From: Chthonomonas sp. UBA2391
GTDB lineage: Bacteria > Armatimonadota > Fimbriimonadia > Fimbriimonadales > Fimbriimonadaceae
Assembly (NCBI GenBank): GCA_002343825.1
Contig: DDSL01000155.1
Coordinates: forward strand, 34,639-45,009
DNA length: 10,371 bases
Direction of reading: 5' to 3'
This document shows, piece after piece, positions 7,975 through 10,371 of the stretch. The notes under the pieces are model-generated. The model was given only the letters and a program-made list of their open reading frames with translations, did no database searches and had not been told where the DNA came from. The position numbers and the translations under genes are program-made. Numbering within the stretch: position 1 is the stretch's first letter; each line of letters opens with the position of its first letter.

Positions 7975-7980
7975 AGTGTA
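7975..7980 (-). promoter_or_regulatory. Extended TANNNT -10 of pruA (leaderless start)
   Basis: Minus-strand TACACT lies 6 nt before the pruA ATG (7968). It is the same hexamer, with the same following T, as at the regulator gene at 6298. No -35 can be recognised and no purine-rich ribosome site is present. A transcript from this -10 would begin at or next to the ATG. Confidence 0.4.
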
Positions 7981-7993
7981 TCACGGCGTATCA
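7978..7993. repeat. Direct repeat GTATCA-N4-GTATCA in the divergent control region
   Basis: Two identical hexamers 10 bp apart (7978-7983 and 7988-7993), one helical turn, fill the centre of the 33-bp gap between the pruA and P-loop gene starts. Each overlaps a candidate -10 element, so a tandem-binding regulator could affect both genes. This may also be chance duplication of -10-like sequence. Confidence 0.35.
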
Positions 7994-7994
7994 T
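7989..7994 (+). promoter_or_regulatory. TATCAT -10 of the P-loop gene (leaderless start)
   Basis: TATCAT matches the -10 consensus at five of six bases and ends 7 nt before the ATG at 8002. No Shine-Dalgarno and no clear -35 are seen. Initiation would place the transcript start on the ATG itself. Confidence 0.45.
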
Positions 7995-8001
7995 TGAGCC
8001 G

Positions 8002-8634
8002 ATGCAGAGCGTGCGCATTCTGACCTACGGGGTCACGGGCTCGGGAAAATCGACCCTGGCGTTGCGTCTGGGCGAACTCACCGGGGCGCCGGTCCATCTG
8101 GTGGACGATCTGTGCTTTGAACCCAACTGGGTGCAAGTGCCCGAGGATGAGCAGGTCCGGCGGGTGCAACAAATCATCGTTGGCGAGGCCTGGATTCTGG
8201 ACAGCGCCTATGGCAACTGGCTGACTGAGATCTTGCCCCGTTGCGATTTGATCGTCGGATTGGACTATTCGCGGAGCTTTACCTTCTGGCGACTTCTCCG
8301 GCGCTCGATCCACCGCGCAAGGACGGGCGAACCCTGCTGCAACGGGAACCGCGAGACCTTTGCCAAGCTCTTGAGCCTCGATTCCATCCTGCTTTGGCAC
8401 GCGAAGAGCTTCGCGAGAAAGCGCCGACGGATCAGAACCTGGGCCGCAGATCCCCCCGGAATGACAAAGGTCTTGCGATTTACTCAATCGCAAGACCTGG
8501 AACGATGGCTTCAGCGCATCGAGACTACGCCGAGAGTGGACGATCAAATTCTCGATCATCTTCTTCGCGCCGCATCAGCGCCGAGAGCAAAACGATCGCG
8601 TGGATCAGAACTGCCCCCACCAACCACCCGATGA
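8002..8634 (+). CDS. P-loop NTPase, adenylate kinase-like / FlaR-like
   Basis: This 210-residue cytoplasmic protein begins with a beta strand and Walker A loop GVTGSGKST (10-18). LGELTGAPVHLVDDLCFEPNW and then ILDSAYGNW (about 64-72) match small kinase-like NTPases annotated as adenylate kinase or DNA topology modulation protein FlaR, where the equivalent block is W-I-x-D-G-x-Y-G. CDLIVGLDYSRSFTFWRLLRRS is the usual following strand and basic helix. The substrate is unknown, and the FlaR name reflects homology, not a demonstrated topology role. The frame is open far upstream, but that part only shadows pruA; ATG 8002 puts the P-loop at the normal position. The last 35 residues (Arg- and Pro-rich, ending PPPTTR) exceed the family core and overlap an opposing micro-ORF. 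It is the only clear plus-strand gene here. Confidence 0.85.
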   Translation: MQSVRILTYGVTGSGKSTLALRLGELTGAPVHLVDDLCFEPNWVQVPEDEQVRRVQQIIVGEAWILDSAYGNWLTEILPRCDLIVGLDYSRSFTFWRLLRRSIHRARTGEPCCNGNRETFAKLLSLDSILLWHAKSFARKRRRIRTWAADPPGMTKVLRFTQSQDLERWLQRIETTPRVDDQILDHLLRAASAPRAKRSRGSELPPPTTR

Positions 8635-8653
8635 TGAATGTCTTCAGGATCAT
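8525..8653 (-). CDS. Candidate 42-residue single-pass membrane micro-protein
   Basis: The ATG at 8653 opens 42 codons ending in TAG. The product is strikingly membrane-like. About 26 hydrophobic residues (ILKTFIIGWLVGAVLIHAIV, then LLSALM) are followed directly by RREEDDREFDR, a typical stop-transfer and charged cytosolic tail. It lies on the pilT strand, 70 bp after the second pilT stop, and could be its last cistron. Against it, no Shine-Dalgarno is visible, and 110 bp overlap the 3' end of the opposing P-loop gene. That overlapping part of the P-loop protein is, however, the low-complexity tail outside the conserved domain. I do not recognise a family. Confidence 0.45.
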   Translation of the reverse strand: MILKTFIIGWLVGAVLIHAIVLLSALMRREEDDREFDRPLSA

Positions 8654-8661
8654 GGCATTGT

Positions 8662-8678
8662 TTAAGACGCTGTTAAGA
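8662..8678. repeat. Direct repeat TTAAGA-N5-TTAAGA (period 11)
   Basis: Two hexamers with an 11-bp period (8662-8667 and 8673-8678) resemble the spacing of OmpR/PhoB-type response-regulator half-sites. They sit in the gap between pilT and the micro-ORF, about 9 bp upstream of the micro-ORF start. No promoter box is clear around them, and the same bases form part of a weak hairpin. Confidence 0.25.
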
Positions 8679-8683
8679 GCGCC
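8666..8683 (+). terminator. Weak hairpin after the P-loop gene
   Basis: gacgct and agcgcc form a 6-bp stem with one mismatch around a 6-base loop, 31 bp after the P-loop gene stop. No U-run follows (the next bases are ttagttgtg), so it is at best a weak terminator for convergent transcription. Confidence 0.2.
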
Positions 8684-8723
8684 TTAGTTGTGCATCGGTC
8701 GTCAGGTCGCCAAAAAATAGGCC

Positions 8724-9959
8724 CTAGCTCCCTTTTTGATATCCGGGACGAAACTGCCCGCCCGGACGACTCGGCGGAGCTGGGGGCGGTGGAGGATTTT
8801 CGCTCTCTTCTTCCGAGAAGTGAACCTCTCGCGGTCCACCAACGACGGCCGGACCGCCCCCTGTTGGAGGCGGAGCTTGGCCGACGGTCGCGGCATTCCC
8901 AAGGGCCACCAGTCGGCGAAACTCGCCCGGGTCCTTGGCCTTTGCGGCGGCGTCCTCGAGGGTGATGAGTTCTCGCTCGACAAGCTTGGCCAGCGATTGG
9001 TCCAGGGTCTGCATCTTGAGTTTGGCCCCGGTTTGGAGGATCGAGCCGATCTGATAGCTCTTGTTCTCCCGGATGAGGTTGCAGATGGCGGGCGTGGCGT
9101 TCAGTACCTCATAGGCCGCGATTCGTCCTCGGCCATCTTTGCGGCGGACGAGCGTCTGGGAAACGACCCCAACCAAGTTGACCGAGAGCTGCATCCGGAC
9201 TTGCTGTTGCTGTGCCTGGGGAAAGACGTCGATCACGCGGTCGATCGTCTGAACGGCATCGACGGTGTGAAGGGTCGCGAAGACAAGGTGTCCGGTTTCG
9301 GCCGCGGTGATCGCCAGGTGAATGGTCTCAAGATCGCGCATCTCACCGACCAGAATCACGTCGGGGTCTTGCCGCAGAACGTATTTGAGAGCGTTCGCGA
9401 AGCTGTGGGTATCGGTTTCCAGTTCGCGCTGGTTGATTAGGGCGACGTGGTCGTCATGGACGAACTCGACGGGGTCTTCGACGGTCACGATGTGGACGGG
9501 CTGGCTCTTATTGATCGCATTGATCATCGCCGCCAGGGTGGTGGACTTGCCGCTCCCAGCCGGACCCGTCACCAAAACGAGGCCCCTAGGCTTCTGAATG
9601 AAGTCGAAGCAAGCCGAGGGGAGTTGCAGATCCTCCATCGTCGTGATCTCATAGGGGATCACCCGGAAAGCCGCTTGGGCGTGGCCCCGTTGCTGATAGA
9701 TGTTGCCCCGGAACCGGCTCACCCCCGGGATTTCGTAGGCAAAGTCGAGCTCCAGCGAGCGGTCGAAGCGGTCCATCTGGTCCGGGCGCAAGATGAACTT
9801 GAGCTCGTCACGGAACTCCTCATCGCTAAAGAACGGATACTCCACCTCGTCCAATTCGCCATTGATCCGGATATAGATCTTGCCAGTATCCGTCTTCAGG
9901 TGGAGGTCGGAGCCCCCTAGGCGGACGCATTGAGCGAGCAGGGCGTTAATGTGCTGCAT
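8724..9959 (-). CDS. pilT: PilT-type type IV pilus retraction ATPase, second tandem copy with proline-rich tail
   Basis: PilT hexamers at the inner-membrane base of type IV pili hydrolyse ATP to depolymerise pilin, powering twitching. This 411-residue copy has the N-terminal PAS-like part (GGSDLHLK, 15-22), Walker A GPAGSGKST (132-140), Asp box IVTVEDPVEF (157-166), Walker B region DPDVILVGEMRD (198-209) and His box AETGHLVFATLHT (220-232). The C-terminal motif, normally AIRNLIRE, reads AICNLIRE (291-298), with Cys293 in place of Arg. After about residue 360 comes a tail of some 50 residues with Pro runs, Gly pairs and an acidic FSEEESEN patch, unlike standard PilT. ATG 9959 is chosen because GGAGAG precedes it by 4 nt. 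It overlaps the upstream pilT by 14 bp. It could be a PilU-like accessory motor. Confidence 0.93.
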   Translation of the reverse strand: MQHINALLAQCVRLGGSDLHLKTDTGKIYIRINGELDEVEYPFFSDEEFRDELKFILRPDQMDRFDRSLELDFAYEIPGVSRFRGNIYQQRGHAQAAFRVIPYEITTMEDLQLPSACFDFIQKPRGLVLVTGPAGSGKSTTLAAMINAINKSQPVHIVTVEDPVEFVHDDHVALINQRELETDTHSFANALKYVLRQDPDVILVGEMRDLETIHLAITAAETGHLVFATLHTVDAVQTIDRVIDVFPQAQQQQVRMQLSVNLVGVVSQTLVRRKDGRGRIAAYEVLNATPAICNLIRENKSYQIGSILQTGAKLKMQTLDQSLAKLVERELITLEDAAAKAKDPGEFRRLVALGNAATVGQAPPPTGGGPAVVGGPREVHFSEEESENPPPPPAPPSRPGGQFRPGYQKGS

Positions 9960-10371
9960 GGTTCTCTCCAATCAGGCCATGAGCCTGGGCCCGGCGGACA
10001 AATTCGCTGGCGTTGCTGGATTTGGCGACCGCGTGATCAAAATCGATCTTGTTCTCTTTGAGCAAGGCCAAAAGGCAGCCATCCAGGGTTTGCATGCCTT
10101 CTTCCCCGCCGGTCTGGATGTTCAGATAGAGTTGGTGGGTCTTGCCGTCCCGGATCAGCGTCCGGATCGACGGGGTCGCGACCATCACCTCAAAAGCGGC
10201 AATGCGGCCGGAGTTATCCTTGGTTGGCAAGAGGGTTTGGGAGATCACGCTCTGGATCGTAACCCCGAGCTGGGTCCGGATCTGGGCCTGTTGTTGGGGC
10301 GGAAAGACGTCCACGATGCGGTCGATGGTTTGGGCCGCATCGACGGTGTGAAGCGTACTGAAGACCAAGTG
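9946..10371 (-). CDS. pilT: PilT-type retraction ATPase, first tandem copy, N-terminus outside the window
   Basis: Only the last 141 residues are visible. They open in the His box (HLVFSTLHT), so Walker A and B lie beyond base 10371. FPPQQQAQIRTQLGVTIQSVISQTLLP and GRIAAFEV follow as in PilT. The C-terminal motif is SIRTLIRD, keeping the Arg that the downstream copy lacks. The C-terminus is compact (ending GENHAAH) with no proline-rich tail. The fragment is clearly paralogous to the following gene; the two share 17 identical bases at matching codons (9256-9272 and 10337-10353). The stop overlaps the start of the second copy by 14 bp, so the pair are probably co-translated. The window cut gives no true start. 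Confidence 0.92.
   Translation of the reverse strand, partial: HLVFSTLHTVDAAQTIDRIVDVFPPQQQAQIRTQLGVTIQSVISQTLLPTKDNSGRIAAFEVMVATPSIRTLIRDGKTHQLYLNIQTGGEEGMQTLDGCLLALLKENKIDFDHAVAKSSNASEFVRRAQAHGLIGENHAAH

Noticed and set aside
7282..8001. Long N-terminal extension of the P-loop gene
   Set aside because: Antisense to pruA; the P-loop fold begins directly after ATG 8002.
7981..8559. Minus-strand frame of 192 codons opposite the P-loop gene
   Set aside because: No domain pattern; the plus strand has a Walker A and family motifs.
8736..9440. Plus-strand frame of 234 codons
   Set aside because: Antisense to pilT with all catalytic boxes on the other strand.

Overview
This is a moderately GC-rich bacterial chromosomal window, densely packed and almost entirely coded on the minus strand. 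Only one clear gene, a small P-loop kinase-like protein, is on the plus strand. The contents are housekeeping and envelope genes: tRNA queuosine synthesis, 16S rRNA dimethylation, proline catabolism, a G5/3D secreted protein, an AI-2E-family permease and twitching-motility ATPases. I see no phage, transposon, CRISPR, rRNA or tRNA. The mix of a SARP/BTAD-like regulator, duplicated PilT ATPases and a YabE-like protein beside rsmA would fit a free-living, type IV pilus-bearing lineage such as Armatimonadota (Fimbriimonadia). That is a low-confidence guess from gene content only.

Layout, in window order (minus-strand transcription runs right to left). (1) Positions 1-2013 hold a tight operon transcribed as G5/3D protein -> rsmA -> queG, with queG leaving the window at base 1. 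Both junctions are 4-bp start/stop overlaps (GTGA, ATGA). (2) Positions 2232-4889 hold a second compact operon: coiled-coil membrane protein -> YtxH-like small protein -> AI-2E-family transporter -> secreted propeller-like protein, with overlapping or abutting cistrons. (3) Positions 4996-6285 encode a winged-helix/TPR regulator. (4) Positions 6337-7968 encode pruA, a group 1 P5C dehydrogenase. (5) Only 33 bp upstream, the divergent FlaR-like P-loop gene runs on the plus strand (8002-8634). (6) A 42-residue membrane micro-ORF (8525-8653, minus) overlaps its 3' end. (7) Positions 8724-10371 carry two tandem pilT-type genes, the upstream one cut by the window end.

There is a visible split in start signals. 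Genes inside operons carry Shine-Dalgarno sequences or use coupled overlaps. Several first genes (pruA, the FlaR-like gene, the regulator) instead have a TANNNT hexamer 6-7 nt before the ATG and look leaderless. The G5/3D gene has a perfect AGGAGG but no ATG/GTG/TTG behind it; the best candidate is an ATA start that restores a signal peptide.

I do not see a convincing undescribed multi-gene system. The most interesting items are the start-signal biology, the micro-ORF, the divergent second PilT with its proline-rich tail, and the YabE-like/rsmA/queG linkage. Every stretch longer than 300 bases is covered by a gene; the largest gap is about 218 bp (2014-2231).
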